From Nocardioides sp. WS12 (GTDB lineage Bacteria > Actinomycetota > Actinomycetes > Propionibacteriales > Nocardioidaceae), in contig NZ_CP053928.1 in NCBI RefSeq assembly GCF_014108865.1, positions 1,860,001 through 1,924,000 on the forward strand: a stretch of 64,000 nucleotides of DNA, written 5' to 3'. The position numbers were made by a program, and so were the translations under genes. Positions 1 through 11,449 of this stretch are shown here, piece after piece. Each line of letters begins with the position of its first letter. Position 1 is the stretch's first letter. The notes under the pieces were generated by a model. The model saw only the letters and a list, made by a program, of their open reading frames with translations, had not been told where the DNA came from and made no database searches.

Positions 1-2
1 CG

Positions 3-527
3 ACCCGGGTGTGGATCAACAACACGTGGGTCAGCGCGCTCTGCATCGCGCTCGGCATCCTCGGGTTCCCGGTGATCTATCTGCTGTTCCAGAACATCGC
101 CGGTGTCGCGATCGTGGGTTCGATCATGACCCGCCACGGCCGTGGCGAACTGTTCTGGGGCCTGATCCTTCCGCACGGCCTGCTCGAGCTCACCTGCGTC
201 TTCGTGGCCGGTGGAGTCGGCTTGCGGTTGTTCTGGTCCTGGATCGAGCCCGGTCAGGTCAGTCGGGCGTCCTCCCTGGCGCGCGCTGGCCGCACGGCCG
301 TCACGGTCGCCCTCGGACTGGGCGTCGTGCTGTTCATCAGCGGCATCGTCGAAGCGTTCGTGACCCCGTCGCCGCTCCCCACGTGGGCGCGGATCGGCAT
401 CGGCATCCTCGCCGAGGTGCTGTTCCTGGCCTACGTGTTCGTCGTTGGACGCGCTGCTGCGGCACGCGGAGCGACCGGAGACATCGGCAGCGACCTGCTC
501 GAGGACCGGGTCGCGACCCAGGCCTGA
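3..527 (+). CDS. SpoIIM (DUF95) family membrane protein, 5' truncated by window edge
   Basis: The frame is open from the first base, so the gene starts outside the window and only about 174 C-terminal residues are seen; family members are usually near 330 residues. Several hydrophobic helices and the motif LPHGLLELTCVFVAGGVGL match the conserved core of the stage II sporulation protein M family. Non-sporulating actinobacteria carry this family next to MoxR/DUF58 genes, as here: the gene converges on the DUF58 gene with a 7-base gap. Its job in such bacteria is not established; a membrane role is inferred from the helices only. Confidence 0.8.
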   Translation, partial: TRVWINNTWVSALCIALGILGFPVIYLLFQNIAGVAIVGSIMTRHGRGELFWGLILPHGLLELTCVFVAGGVGLRLFWSWIEPGQVSRASSLARAGRTAVTVALGLGVVLFISGIVEAFVTPSPLPTWARIGIGILAEVLFLAYVFVVGRAAAARGATGDIGSDLLEDRVATQA

Positions 528-534
528 GCGCTTC

Positions 535-1860
535 TCACAACAGCCCTTGGGCCTTGAGGTGCAGGTAGTGGTCAGCCAGCGCGGGCGGTAGTTGCGCGGC
601 ATCCGCGTCGACGACGTCGACCCCCAGCCGAGCGAGCACGTCACGCATCTTCGTCCGGCGAGCGAGTTCGTGCTCGGCTGCCGCGGCGCCGTACACGTCG
701 TCAGCGGTGGGCGCCTCGTTCGGCGTCGCGAGCCGGTTGAGTTCGGGATCGCGCACCGACGCGAGGACGACACGGTGGTGGCGGGTCAGCACCGGGAGGA
801 CGGGGAGCAGGCCGTCGGAGATGGCGGACGGCTCCAGCGCCGTCAGGAGTACGACGAGCGCGCGCTGCCGACCGAAGCCCTGGACCGCGCCGGCAAGCGC
901 ATCCCAGTCGGCTTCGACGAGCACGGGGTCGAGGTCGGCCATCTGCTCCTGCAGGCGGACTGCGACATCGCGGGCCCCGTGGACCCGCTGGCGGGCCCGG
1001 ACCCGACGGTCGCCGGCGAGGAAGTCGATGCGGTCACCGGCACGGGAAGCCAGTGCGCCGAGCAGGAGGGCGGCATCCATTGCGGCGTCGAGGCGAGGCA
1101 TGCCATCGGCGTCGTCGGCGCCGGCTTCGCGGGCGACCCGACCGGCGGAGGTGCGGGAGGTGTCCAGCACGATCACCACCCGGCGATCGCGCTCGGGTTG
1201 CCAGGTGCGCACCACGACGTGCGGTGTGCGCGCCGACGCCCGCCAGTCGATGGATCGGACGTCGTCGCCGCGGACGTACTCGCGCAGTGAGTCGAACTCG
1301 GTGCCCTGTCCCCGGACCCGGATGGCGGCGCGGCCGTCGAGGTCACGGAGTCGGGCGAGCCGCGAAGGCAGGTGCTTGCGCGACTCGAAGGGTGGCAGTG
1401 CGCGGACTGCGCCCGGGACGTCGTACGTCTTCTGCAGGGCAGACAGGCCGAGGGGCCCCCACGACCGGATGGTGACGCCTTGCGCTCGGAGGTCGCCGCG
1501 CCGTCGGGGGAGCAGTCGCGTCGTCAGCCGCTTCTGCTCGGTGGGCGCCAGGCGGAAGCGGTGGCGGTTGGCAGTCGCGCCGGCCGAGGGCTGCCACGCG
1601 TCGCGCACCTGCAGGTGGAGACGTCGGGTGCCGTCGTTGGTCAGCACGAGTCCGGCGGAGGCCGGGTCGCCGAGTCGCACGGTCCCCGGCTGGCGGCGGG
1701 TGATGCCGACGGCTCGCGGCCGCGGGGTCAGGAGCAGGTCGATCCCCACGAGGAGCAGGACGCCGAGGAGCCACAGGGTGACCGTGCTCGGGAACGGGCG
1801 CAGCATCACCGCTCCCAGCCCCAACAGGAGCAGGAGCGGTACGCGCCCGGAGATGACCAT
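535..1860 (-). CDS. DUF58 domain-containing protein
   Basis: A 441-residue protein with two N-terminal hydrophobic segments (starting MVISGRVPLLLLLG), an immunoglobulin-like middle, and the DUF58 core with EFDSLREYVRGDDVRSIDWR near residues 190-210, followed by a von Willebrand A-like region (VVIVLDTSRTS). The ATG at 1860 is preferred over an upstream in-frame start that would lie inside the MoxR gene; the gap to the MoxR stop is 7 bases. DUF58 proteins pair with MoxR AAA+ ATPases, which are thought to act as chaperones in assembly or activation of membrane-linked complexes. It is the last gene of the minus-strand cluster. The target of the complex is unknown. Confidence 0.85.
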   Translation of the reverse strand: MVISGRVPLLLLLGLGAVMLRPFPSTVTLWLLGVLLLVGIDLLLTPRPRAVGITRRQPGTVRLGDPASAGLVLTNDGTRRLHLQVRDAWQPSAGATANRHRFRLAPTEQKRLTTRLLPRRRGDLRAQGVTIRSWGPLGLSALQKTYDVPGAVRALPPFESRKHLPSRLARLRDLDGRAAIRVRGQGTEFDSLREYVRGDDVRSIDWRASARTPHVVVRTWQPERDRRVVIVLDTSRTSAGRVAREAGADDADGMPRLDAAMDAALLLGALASRAGDRIDFLAGDRRVRARQRVHGARDVAVRLQEQMADLDPVLVEADWDALAGAVQGFGRQRALVVLLTALEPSAISDGLLPVLPVLTRHHRVVLASVRDPELNRLATPNEAPTADDVYGAAAAEHELARRTKMRDVLARLGVDVVDADAAQLPPALADHYLHLKAQGLL

Positions 1861-1867
1861 GGGTTGC

Positions 1868-2856
<989 letters not shown>

Positions 2857-2860
<4 letters not shown>

Positions 2861-3966
2861 CCGCGTCGTACCTCTCTTCTCAATCGGGTGAGCGCCTGGG
2901 CGAGCCCGACCAGGTCGTGGTCGGTCGCAGGGGGGAACTGGTCATCGTTCAGCAGGGCGTTGATGTTTTCGACACGGGTGTCGAGGTGCAGGGCGGTCGC
3001 CTCGATCACGGCGCCCGGCGGCGTGCGTCGGTCGAGGCCGAGCCGTACGGCAAGGTCGGCGCGTGCCGCACGGCGCAGGGCACGCGCCACGTGGCCACGG
3101 TCGCCGCTGCGGCGGTACATCCGGCCCCGGCTGTGTGCGGTCTCGACCGCGCGCACCACCACGGGCAGCGGTTCGGTCGACAGCGGGCCGAGCCGACGGA
3201 AGCGCCAGAACATCAGTGCCATCACCGCCAGGGCACCGAGCCAGATGCCCGGACCGATCCAGCGGGGGATCAGCGAGCCGAGTGTGACCGCTTCGTCGGA
3301 GGATGCATCGGCGTGGTCAGCGACGTACCAGATCAGCCGGTCGTTGCTCCCCAGGAGCCGAAGGGCGACGGCAGCGTTGTCGCCGCGGGTCACCTCGTCG
3401 TTGCTGAGTGCGTTCCCCGCACCGAAGAGGACGAGGTCGGCGTCGTCCACCTCCAGCAGCGCGACTCCCGGCCCGGCGTCGAAGCAGCCCTGCCCCTCGC
3501 CCGTGGTGAAACTGACCAGCTCGTCGACCTCCAGGGTGAGGCCGTCGACCGCGCTGGAGCAGTCGGCCCGCACCTGGGCGTCGGTGACGGTCAGCGTGTC
3601 GATGTCCTCGTCGATCTCCTGGAGCAGGGCGTAGCTGGGTTCGACGAGGATCAGGGTGCCCGGTGCGGCATCCGCACGCGCGCGTTCGAGGACGCTCGGC
3701 GACATGGCGCCCGTGTTGGTGACGACCACCGTCGTGGACTCGTCGATGCGGGCGTCGTCGAGTGCGTCGGCCGAGCGCACGATGTCGACCTCGACGCCCT
3801 CATCCGCCAGCACCTCGGCGAGCGCTTGGGCGCCGATGGGCGAGGGGTTGCGCGGGTCGAGCGGGGCAGGATGGAGTTCGGAGTCACTGGTCGTCCACAC
3901 GGCCACCCCGAGAGCGAGCGCCAGCGCGGCGGCGAAGACGACCCAGCCCGGGGGACGACGCTTCAT
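2857..3966 (-). CDS. DUF4350 domain-containing membrane protein
   Basis: A 369-residue protein beginning MKRRPPGWVVFAAALALALG, an N-terminal membrane anchor, then an extracytoplasmic DUF4350-type region (PIGAQALAEVLADEGVEVD) and a second membrane segment near residue 240 (IWLGALAVMALMFW), leaving an Arg-rich cytoplasmic tail. This is the usual architecture of the DUF4350 member of MoxR/DUF58 clusters. It overlaps its neighbours by 4 bases on both sides, so the operon is tightly coupled. Function unknown; the DUF4350 region resembles type-1 glutamine-amidotransferase-like folds, which is family knowledge rather than something shown here. Confidence 0.85.
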
Positions 3967-4604
3967 CGGCGAGCCGCCCGTCCGGCGAGGGCGTCGTCGA
4001 GGGCCAGCAGGTCACGCGCCTGTTCGACGGTGGCCGGCCGGTCGCCGTACAAGACCTGATCGAAGAGGTCGGCCCCGCGCCGTACCGCCGGGCCGTGTTC
4101 GGGGAACGTGGCCGCGAGCGCGCCGGCGAGTTCGTGGGCGGTGGCCTGCGGGACGTCGTCGATACGGCCGCGTTCGATCTGGCGTACGGCGGTGGCCCGG
4201 AACGCGTCGATGAGTGCAGCGACCGGGTCGCCGCCCCTGAGAGCCGCCTCGGCGCGGGCGCGCAGTTCGTCGGCGGTGATGACTTCGTCCGTCAGCGCGC
4301 CCGTCGGCACGCTCTCCGCGCGGGCCGTCCGTTGAGCGCGGGAGACGATGAGGATGACTCCTGTCGCGAGCAGCAGCGTGACCAGGATCGCGACCGCCAC
4401 GGTCAGCGGCGGCGAGGTCGAGGCGGCGCCGACGCTGCCGTCGATCAGCCGGTCAAGCCAGTTGCTGATCCGCTCCAGCAGATTGGCGTCGTAGTACTCC
4501 GGACGAGCCAGCTCACGGCGCAACTGACCGCGCGCCTCGTCACCGCTCGGGTCGAGCGGTGGGTCGAGACGACCGATCAGCGGCACCACGAGCACAGCGA
4601 TCAT
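3963..4604 (-). CDS. DUF4129 domain-containing protein
   Basis: A 213-residue protein with a short N-terminal hydrophobic stretch, a strong membrane helix near residues 65-90 (TVAVAILVTLLLATGVILIV), and a C-terminal cytoplasmic domain containing AALRGGDPVAALIDAFRA and ATAHELAGAL, typical of DUF4129. It sits between the DUF4350 gene and the membrane protein at 4601, with 4-base overlaps on both sides. In this cluster type it is thought to join the MoxR-associated membrane complex; no enzymatic residues are apparent. Confidence 0.82.
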   Translation of the reverse strand: MIAVLVVPLIGRLDPPLDPSGDEARGQLRRELARPEYYDANLLERISNWLDRLIDGSVGAASTSPPLTVAVAILVTLLLATGVILIVSRAQRTARAESVPTGALTDEVITADELRARAEAALRGGDPVAALIDAFRATAVRQIERGRIDDVPQATAHELAGALAATFPEHGPAVRRGADLFDQVLYGDRPATVEQARDLLALDDALAGRAARR

Positions 4605-5743
4605 CCGGTGATGATTCCTGCCTCACGCATCAACTCGACGTCCAGGGCTTCCTTGCGCATCCGCAGGTCGACGTACTGGACCGAGGTGACCGCGGCGACG
4701 AAGGGCGCGACGAACGCGTTGCTGATGATCAGCGCGATGGCCTGCGTCAGGACGAGGATCAGGGCGGCGTAGTCGACCCAGGCGATCGCGCTGAGTTGGC
4801 CGATGATCGTCACCGGACCGGTCAGCATGCTGCTGGCAACCTGCGTGATCAGGATCGTCAGCAGCGCGATGCCGAAGGTGCGCCAGAACTGGCGCCCGGT
4901 GAGGAACCAACCGCGGCCGATCGCGCCGAAGACGCCGACGGGTTCGAGCATCAGGGCCGGCACCGGCAGGTAGTAGAAGCGCACCCACAACCAGCAGCAG
5001 AGACACACGAAGGCCGGGACCGTGATCACGCCCCAGGCCAGGATCGGCCAGGGGTTGGGGCTCAGGATCACGACGATCGCCCACAGGAAGATGTAGGCGA
5101 CGGTCATCAGCAAGAACGCCAGGTTGATGACGGTCGCGAGTCCGATCAGGCGCCACCGCTTGCCGCGGGTGGCGTCCCACGCCTCACGGAGCCCGAGCCG
5201 ACGACCCACCGCCGCCGCACGGGTGACGTGGGCGATCATGCCGGTCACGAGGATCACCCCGATCTGGGCAAGCAGGAGCGAGAGGATCAGCGACCCGTAC
5301 GCGGCGAGGATGCCCAGGAAGTCGGACACGCTGCTGTCGACCGTGGTGTCAGCGGAGGCGTCGATCGTGAGCCCGATCGTGAAGGTGAGGACCGCCGTGA
5401 TTGCCACCGGGATGGCCATGGCCACCGCGGTGACCATGACGGCCGCGCCGACCGTGGCCTTCGGGTTGAACCGGATGATCCGGAACGCGCCGTCGTAGAT
5501 GCTGCCCAGGGTGAGCGGCCGCAACGGGAACGCTCCGGGCTTGTGGGCGGCTCCGAGCACGAGTCCCGGGAGCGGGGCGCCCGGCCGCCCCGCGGTGGGG
5601 TACGTCGCCCAGGGGGAACCTGCGGCGCCCGCCGGGGGAGCAGCGGGTGCGGCTCCCGGCGGCGCGTAACCAGCGTGGTTCGGCAGCGGGTCTTCCGGCG
5701 GCGGGGCACCCGGAGGCGGGTACTGCGACGGGCCGTCGGTCAT
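4601..5743 (-). CDS. Pro-rich multi-pass membrane protein (GDPD membrane-domain-like)
   Basis: A 380-residue protein: a proline/alanine/glycine-rich cytoplasmic N-terminus (about residues 1-70), then the block PLRPLTLGSIYDGAFRIIR with about six or more membrane helices. The block resembles the glycerophosphoryl diester phosphodiesterase membrane domain found in actinobacterial genes of unknown function; no phosphodiesterase catalytic domain is present. The ATG at 5743 is chosen because GAGGGAGAACG precedes it; the frame stays open upstream to about 6211, but that extension is Arg/Pro-rich and lacks conserved sequence. First gene of the minus-strand cluster, divergent from rpsJ. Confidence 0.8.
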   Translation of the reverse strand: MTDGPSQYPPPGAPPPEDPLPNHAGYAPPGAAPAAPPAGAAGSPWATYPTAGRPGAPLPGLVLGAAHKPGAFPLRPLTLGSIYDGAFRIIRFNPKATVGAAVMVTAVAMAIPVAITAVLTFTIGLTIDASADTTVDSSVSDFLGILAAYGSLILSLLLAQIGVILVTGMIAHVTRAAAVGRRLGLREAWDATRGKRWRLIGLATVINLAFLLMTVAYIFLWAIVVILSPNPWPILAWGVITVPAFVCLCCWLWVRFYYLPVPALMLEPVGVFGAIGRGWFLTGRQFWRTFGIALLTILITQVASSMLTGPVTIIGQLSAIAWVDYAALILVLTQAIALIISNAFVAPFVAAVTSVQYVDLRMRKEALDVELMREAGIITG

Positions 5744-6231
5744 CGTTCTCCCTCGGATGGCACGGTGGATCGGGCGGTGCGGACATCCTTGCATCCGGCG
5801 TGGAACGGGCTCCGACGGCAACCTGCCTCGTAAATTTGGTGGGGCCGGGGGGACTCTGCCAAGATGTTCCGGTTGCCCCGATGGGTTTGTCGGGGTGCGA
5901 GCAACACCTTGACTTCTGAATCGTGTCTCCCACGCGGAGTGAATCGGATCCTTGATCCGGTCTGTGCCGCTGCGAGCGTGTTTCGGTCGTCGACGTTGGT
6001 CGCACCGCACGCCACCGGATCTTCCACCAGGAAGTTCGGGGGTGAGACCCGATTCAGGTAACAACAGCTCCGCTTCTCCATGCCAGCACTCAGCACCAAC
6101 AGGTCTGGGCAAGGCGAAGAAACGATGTGTGTGTCGGTAAAACGGCGCGACACGCCCGACCTCGGGGGTCGGAGCTGCCAACAGATTTGACCGGCCCGGT
6201 ACGTACGACACGAAAAGGACGAGAGAGACCT
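5744..6231. promoter_or_regulatory. 488-bp divergent noncoding region upstream of the S10 operon
   Basis: No convincing gene lies here; open frames crossing it have no conserved content. It must hold the promoters of the S10 operon (rightward) and the MoxR/DUF58 cluster (leftward). I could not find one clear -35/-10 pair. Small inverted repeats are visible: CCCCGA/TCGGGG (5876-5881/5890-5895), and close to rpsJ CCGACC/GGTCGG (6156-6161/6167-6172), the latter placed to be part of a mRNA leader. Confidence 0.6.
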
Positions 6232-6540
6232 ATGGCGGGACAGAAGATCCGCATCAGGCTCAAGGCCTATGACCACGAGGTGATCGACACCTCGGCGCGC
6301 AAGATCGTCGACACGGTGACCCGCACGGGTGCCAAGGTCGCCGGCCCGGTGCCGCTGCCGACCGAGAAGAACGTCTTCTGTGTCATTCGGTCGCCGCACA
6401 AGTACAAGGACTCGCGCGAGCACTTCGAGATGCGCACGCACAAGCGCCTCATCGACATCATCGACCCCACGCCGAAGACCGTCGACAGCCTCATGCGCCT
6501 CGACCTGCCGGCCGGTGTCGACATCGAGATCAAGCTCTGA
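6232..6540 (+). CDS. rpsJ: 30S ribosomal protein S10
   Basis: A 102-residue protein beginning [20 protein letters not shown], the standard length and sequence of bacterial S10, which binds the 3' domain of 16S rRNA in the small-subunit head and, as NusE, takes part in antitermination. The ATG at 6232 is preceded by AAAAGGACGAGAGAGA; a longer in-frame reading from 6127 has no family support. First gene of the S10 operon. Upstream there is no fusA or tuf, which often precede rpsJ in actinobacteria, but a divergent MoxR/DUF58 cluster. Confidence 0.98.
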   Translation: MAGQKIRIRLKAYDHEVIDTSARKIVDTVTRTGAKVAGPVPLPTEKNVFCVIRSPHKYKDSREHFEMRTHKRLIDIIDPTPKTVDSLMRLDLPAGVDIEIKL

Positions 6541-6550
6541 GGTTGTTGAG

Positions 6551-7201
6551 ATGACATTCGAACGCAACGTGAAGGGTCTGCTGGGCACCAAGCTCGGCAT
6601 GACCCAGCTGTGGGACGAGAACAACCGCGTCGTCCCGGTGACCGTGATTGCTGCGAGCACCAACGTGATCACCCAGGTCCGTCAGCCCGAGCCGGACGGC
6701 TACAACGCCATCCAGATCGGCTTCGGCGAGATCGAAGGCCGCAAGGTCAACAAGCCGCAGGCCGGCCACTTCGCGAAGGCCGGCACCACGCCGCGCCGCC
6801 ACGTGGTCGAGATCCGCACCGCTGACGCCTCCGAGTACACCGTTGGCCAGGAGCTGGCCGTCGACACGTTCGAGGCCGGCCAGGTCATCGACGTCACCGG
6901 CACCAGCAAGGGCAAGGGTTTCGCCGGTGTCATGAAGCGTCACGGCTTCCACGGCGTCGGTGCCTCGCACGGTGCCCACCGCAACCACCGCAAGCCCGGT
7001 TCGATCGGCGCGTGCGCCACGCCGGGTCGCGTGTTCAAGGGCATGCGCATGGCTGGTCGCATGGGTAGCGACACGGTCACGACGCAGAACATCACTGTTC
7101 ACGCCGTCGACGTCGAGAAGGGCCTCGTGCTCCTCAAGGGTGCCGTTCCCGGCCCCAAGGGTGGCGTCGTCGTCCTCCGCACGGCCGCGAAGAAGGGCTG
7201 A
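6551..7201 (+). CDS. rplC: 50S ribosomal protein L3
   Basis: A 216-residue L3, an early-assembly 23S rRNA-binding protein near the peptidyl-transferase centre. It begins [20 protein letters not shown] and holds the signature [17 protein letters not shown] and the loop [15 protein letters not shown]. The ATG at 6551, 10 bases after the rpsJ stop, gives the usual length; the open frame extends far into rpsJ and is rejected as a start. Second gene of the S10 operon. Confidence 0.98.
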   Translation: MTFERNVKGLLGTKLGMTQLWDENNRVVPVTVIAASTNVITQVRQPEPDGYNAIQIGFGEIEGRKVNKPQAGHFAKAGTTPRRHVVEIRTADASEYTVGQELAVDTFEAGQVIDVTGTSKGKGFAGVMKRHGFHGVGASHGAHRNHRKPGSIGACATPGRVFKGMRMAGRMGSDTVTTQNITVHAVDVEKGLVLLKGAVPGPKGGVVVLRTAAKKG

Positions 7202-7206
7202 TCAAC

Positions 7207-8091
7207 ATGGCCAAGACCGTTTCCGTTGACTTCCCCGCCGAGATCTTCGACGCCGAGGTCAACGTTCCCCTCATCCACCAGGTCGTCGTTGCCCAGCAGG
7301 CAGCCGCGCGCCAGGGCACGCACTCGACCAAGCGTCGGGGCGAGGTCCGCGGCGGTGGCCGCAAGCCTTACAAGCAGAAGGGCACCGGCCGCGCCCGTCA
7401 GGGCTCGACCCGCGCGCCGCAGTTCGCCGGTGGTGGCATCGTTCACGGACCGCACCCGCGCGACTACAGCCAGCGCACCCCCAAGAAGATGAAGGCCGCC
7501 GCCCTGCGCGGAGCCCTCTCTGACCGGGCGCGCAACGAGCGGATCCACGTGGTCGACGCTCTGGTCACCGGCGAGAAGCCGTCGACCAAGGCTGCGCTCA
7601 CCTCGCTCCTGGCCCTGACGGACCGACGCAAGTTCCTCGTCGTGCTCGAGCGGACCGACAGCATCACCTGGCTCTCGCTGCGCAACGCGCCCGAGGTGCA
7701 CATCGTGGCTGTCGACCAGCTCAACACCTACGACGTCCTCGCGAGCGACGACATCGTCTTCAGCCAGGCTGCGTTCGAGGCGTTCGTCTCGGGCGACAAG
7801 GCGTCGACCAAGGTCGCGCCCAAGGCTGAGAAGGCCTCCAAGGCCAAGGCGGCGCCGGTTGCGCTCGTCGACGCCGAGGCCGTCACCGCCGAGTTGCCCA
7901 CGGGCGCGAAGGCTCCGCTGAAGAGCGGCGGCGCGCCGAAGGGCTACGAGGTCAAGGGCAACTCCGACTCGGGCCTCTACCACGAGCCCGACGGCCAGTG
8001 GTACGACGCCACGGTCGCCGAGTTCTACTTCAAGTCCGCCGAGGACGCCGAGGCCGCTGGCTTCAAGCGTGCCGGTTCGAAGGAGGCCTGA
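7207..8091 (+). CDS. rplD: 50S ribosomal protein L4 with C-terminal Sunset-like domain
   Basis: A 294-residue protein; bacterial L4 is normally about 200-220. Residues 1-200 are a standard L4 ([19 protein letters not shown] loop, then the globular core), which binds 23S rRNA and lines the exit tunnel. Residues about 200-245 are a Lys/Ala-rich linker. Residues about 246-291 form a compact module with [20 protein letters not shown] and [18 protein letters not shown], resembling the small 'Sunset' domain seen as an appendix on various actinobacterial proteins. Frame and codon use stay uniform through the junction, so this looks like a genuine fusion. No role for the appendix can be read from the sequence. 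Confidence 0.96.
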   Translation: MAKTVSVDFPAEIFDAEVNVPLIHQVVVAQQAAARQGTHSTKRRGEVRGGGRKPYKQKGTGRARQGSTRAPQFAGGGIVHGPHPRDYSQRTPKKMKAAALRGALSDRARNERIHVVDALVTGEKPSTKAALTSLLALTDRRKFLVVLERTDSITWLSLRNAPEVHIVAVDQLNTYDVLASDDIVFSQAAFEAFVSGDKASTKVAPKAEKASKAKAAPVALVDAEAVTAELPTGAKAPLKSGGAPKGYEVKGNSDSGLYHEPDGQWYDATVAEFYFKSAEDAEAAGFKRAGSKEA

Positions 8092-8093
8092 GC

Positions 8094-8395
8094 ATGAGCA
8101 CCCTGCACAAGGACCACCGCGACGTCCTGATCGCGCCGGTCGTGTCCGAGAAGAGCTACAGCCTCCTCGACAACAACAAGTACACGTTCGTCGTGCGCCC
8201 TGACGCCAACAAGACCGAGATCAAGATCGCGGTCGAGAAGATCTTCGGCGTCAAGGTCACCTCGGTGAACACCCTCAACCGCACGGGCAAGGTCCGTCGG
8301 ACCAAGCACGGCCTTGGCAAGCGCAAGGACACCAAGCGCGCCATCGTCAGCCTGGCTGAGGGCCACCGCATCGACATCTTCGGAGGTCAGGCCTG

Positions 8396-8396
<1 letters not shown>
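8094..8396 (+). CDS. rplW: 50S ribosomal protein L23
   Basis: A 100-residue L23, which binds 23S rRNA at the tunnel exit and is the docking site for trigger factor and SRP. It starts [21 protein letters not shown] and carries the conserved [22 protein letters not shown]. The ATG at 8094 follows the rplD stop by 2 bases and has AAGGAGG inside the end of rplD as ribosome binding site. It overlaps rplB by one base. Confidence 0.98.
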
Positions 8397-9232
<836 letters not shown>

Positions 9233-9244
9233 AGGAACTGAAAG

Positions 9245-9526
9245 ATGCCTCGCAGCCTCAAGAAGGGCCCCTTCATCGACGGCCACCTCCTCAAGAAGGT
9301 GGACGCCGAGAACGACAAGGGCACTCACAACGTCATCAAGACCTGGTCGCGCCGGTCCATGATCATCCCCTCGATGATCGGCCACACGATCGCGGTCCAC
9401 GACGGGCGCAAGCACGTTCCGGTCTTCGTGTCTGACTCGATGGTCGGCCACAAGCTGGGCGAGTTCGCCCCGACCCGCACCTACCGCGGACACGTCAAGG
9501 AAGACCGAAAGGGGCGCCGTCGATGA
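9245..9526 (+). CDS. rpsS: 30S ribosomal protein S19
   Basis: A 93-residue S19, starting [20 protein letters not shown] and ending with the conserved [11 protein letters not shown] region. It sits in the small-subunit head and contacts S13 and tRNA. GAAGGAACTGAAAG precedes the ATG. It overlaps rplV by 4 bases (ATGA). Confidence 0.98.
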   Translation: MPRSLKKGPFIDGHLLKKVDAENDKGTHNVIKTWSRRSMIIPSMIGHTIAVHDGRKHVPVFVSDSMVGHKLGEFAPTRTYRGHVKEDRKGRRR

Positions 9527-9954
9527 GCACCACCGAGCGCCACCGCACCAGCGCGCGCCGGGAGACGATCCTGGGCGACGAGCCGGGTGCCTACGCTTCC
9601 GCGCGTTACGTCCGGGTCACCCCGATGAAGGCCCGTCGCGTCATCGACCTGGTCCGCGGCATGCCCGCTGCCGACGCCCTGGTTCTGCTGCAGTTCGCAC
9701 CGCAGTCGGCGTCGACCACGATCTTCAAGGTGCTGCAGAGTGCCGTCGCGAACGCCGAGACCACCGAGGGCCTGCCCACGGGCGACCTGGTCGTCTCCGT
9801 GGCACGCGTCGACGAGGGTCCGACGATGAAGCGCTGGCGTCCCCGTGCGCAGGGCCGGGCCACCCGGATCAACAAGCGCACCAGCCACATCACCATCGCG
9901 GTTCAGCCCGCCGACGTTGTCGAAGCGAAGACCAAGAAGGGGGCCAAGAAGTAA
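9523..9954 (+). CDS. rplV: 50S ribosomal protein L22
   Basis: A 143-residue L22; about 25 N-terminal residues ([20 protein letters not shown]) precede the usual [20 protein letters not shown] start of the conserved domain. The C-terminal beta-hairpin ([20 protein letters not shown]) that reaches the exit tunnel, a known site of macrolide-resistance mutations in other bacteria, is complete. It overlaps rpsS by 4 bases and rpsC by one. Confidence 0.97.
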   Translation: MSTTERHRTSARRETILGDEPGAYASARYVRVTPMKARRVIDLVRGMPAADALVLLQFAPQSASTTIFKVLQSAVANAETTEGLPTGDLVVSVARVDEGPTMKRWRPRAQGRATRINKRTSHITIAVQPADVVEAKTKKGAKK

Positions 9955-10787
9955 TGGGCCAGAAGATCAACCCGAACGGCTTCCGCCTCGGCATCTCCAC
10001 CGACCACAAGTCGCGTTGGTACGCCGACAAGCTGTACAAGGCGTACGTCGGCGAAGACGTCGCGATCCGCAAGCTGCTCAGCAAGGGCATGGAGCGGGCC
10101 GGCATCTCCAAGGTCGAGATCGAGCGCACCCGTGACCGGGTTCGCGTCGACATCCACACCGCGCGTCCCGGCATCGTCATCGGTCGCCGCGGCGCCGAGG
10201 CCGACCGGATCCGTGGCGAGCTCGAGAAGCTCACCGGCAAGCAGGTCCAGCTGAACATCCTCGAGGTCAAGAACCCCGAGATCGACGCGCAGCTCGTTGC
10301 CCAGGGTGTTGCTGAGCAGCTCTCCGGTCGCGTGCAGTTCCGTCGTGCGATGCGCAAGGCCATGCAGACCTCGATGCGTTCGGGTGCCAAGGGCATCCGG
10401 ATCCAGTGCTCGGGTCGTCTCAACGGCGCCGAGATGTCGCGCACCGAGTTCTACCGCGAGGGTCGCGTTCCGCTGCACACGCTGCGTGCCGACATCGACT
10501 ACGGCTTCTACGAGGCCAAGACCACCTTCGGCCGCATCGGCGTGAAGGTCTGGATCTACAAGGGCGAGGTTGCCGGCACCCGTGCCGAGCGCCAGGCCCA
10601 GGCTGCTGCTCGCGCCGGTGTTCCCGGTCGCGGCGCTGGCCGTCCCACCCGTGGTGGTGAGCGTCCGACCCGCGGGTCGCGCGCCGACCGCCCGACTCGC
10701 TCCGACGCGCCCTCTGACGCCGCTGCCGCCCCGGCCGCTGCTCCTGAGGCGGCTGCTGCGGAGCCGACCACCGGATCGGAGTCCTGA
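9954..10787 (+). CDS. rpsC: 30S ribosomal protein S3 with low-complexity tail
   Basis: A 277-residue S3. The KH domain ([20 protein letters not shown]) and the C-terminal S3 domain ([39 protein letters not shown]) are intact; S3 lies at the mRNA entry channel. From about residue 215 the protein is an Arg/Gly then Ala/Pro-rich low-complexity tail ([20 protein letters not shown]) not needed for the fold; such tails are common in actinobacterial S3. One-base overlap with rplV. Confidence 0.97.
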   Translation: MGQKINPNGFRLGISTDHKSRWYADKLYKAYVGEDVAIRKLLSKGMERAGISKVEIERTRDRVRVDIHTARPGIVIGRRGAEADRIRGELEKLTGKQVQLNILEVKNPEIDAQLVAQGVAEQLSGRVQFRRAMRKAMQTSMRSGAKGIRIQCSGRLNGAEMSRTEFYREGRVPLHTLRADIDYGFYEAKTTFGRIGVKVWIYKGEVAGTRAERQAQAAARAGVPGRGAGRPTRGGERPTRGSRADRPTRSDAPSDAAAAPAAAPEAAAAEPTTGSES

Positions 10788-10790
10788 GCC

Positions 10791-11210
10791 ATGTTGATGC
10801 CCCGTCGCGTCAAGCACCGCAAGCAGCACCACCCGAAGCGTCGCGGTGCTGCCAAGGGTGGCACGTCGCTCGCGTTCGGTGACTTCGGTATCCAGGCGAT
10901 TGAAGGTCACTACGTGACCAACCGTCAGATCGAGTCCGCGCGTATTGCGATGACCCGTCACATCAAGCGTGGTGGAAAGGTGTGGATCAACATCTACCCC
11001 GACCGCCCGCTGACCAAGAAGCCGGCTGAGACCCGCATGGGTTCCGGTAAGGGCTCGCCCGAGTGGTGGGTCGCCAACGTCAAGCCCGGCCGTGTCATGT
11101 TCGAGCTGTCTGGTGTTTCGGAGGATGTCGCCCGTGAGGCGATGCGCCGGGCCATCCACAAGCTGCCCATGAAGTGCCGCTTCATCACGCGAGAGGCTGG
11201 TGAGTTCTGA
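10791..11210 (+). CDS. rplP: 50S ribosomal protein L16
   Basis: A 139-residue L16 of standard length, beginning [19 protein letters not shown], with the conserved [20 protein letters not shown] block. L16 organises the A-site region of the large subunit. ATG at 10791 follows the rpsC stop by three bases. It overlaps rpmC by one base. Confidence 0.98.
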   Translation: MLMPRRVKHRKQHHPKRRGAAKGGTSLAFGDFGIQAIEGHYVTNRQIESARIAMTRHIKRGGKVWINIYPDRPLTKKPAETRMGSGKGSPEWWVANVKPGRVMFELSGVSEDVAREAMRRAIHKLPMKCRFITREAGEF

Positions 11211-11449
11211 TGGCTATCAACGCCACTGCCGCTCACGAACTGGACGAGCTCAACGACGTCGACCTCGAGGCCAAGCTGCGCGAGGCCAAGGAGGAGCTGT
11301 TCAACCTGCGATTCCAGGCGGCCACCGGCCAGCTGGAGAGCCACGGACGGCTCCGTACGGTCAAGAAGGACATTGCCCGGATCTACACCGTGGTGCGCGA
11401 GCGCGAGCTCGGGATTCGTACCGCTCCGGGTGCCGAGGAGGAGAACTGA
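11210..11449 (+). CDS. rpmC: 50S ribosomal protein L29
   Basis: A 79-residue L29, a two-helix protein beside the tunnel exit next to L23. The signature [20 protein letters not shown] followed by [15 protein letters not shown] is present. One-base overlaps with rplP upstream and rpsQ downstream indicate coupled translation. Confidence 0.97.
   Translation: MAINATAAHELDELNDVDLEAKLREAKEELFNLRFQAATGQLESHGRLRTVKKDIARIYTVVRERELGIRTAPGAEEEN

Noticed and set aside
5901..5937. S10 promoter from TTGACT at 5909
   Set aside because: No TAnnnT hexamer at 16-19 bases downstream.
5744..6211. N-terminal extension of the membrane protein at 4601
   Set aside because: The extension is Arg/Pro-rich without conservation, and a clear ribosome-binding site precedes 5743.
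6127..6231. N-terminal extension of S10
   Set aside because: S10 is 102 residues from the ATG at 6232 with a Shine-Dalgarno sequence; the extension has no homology.
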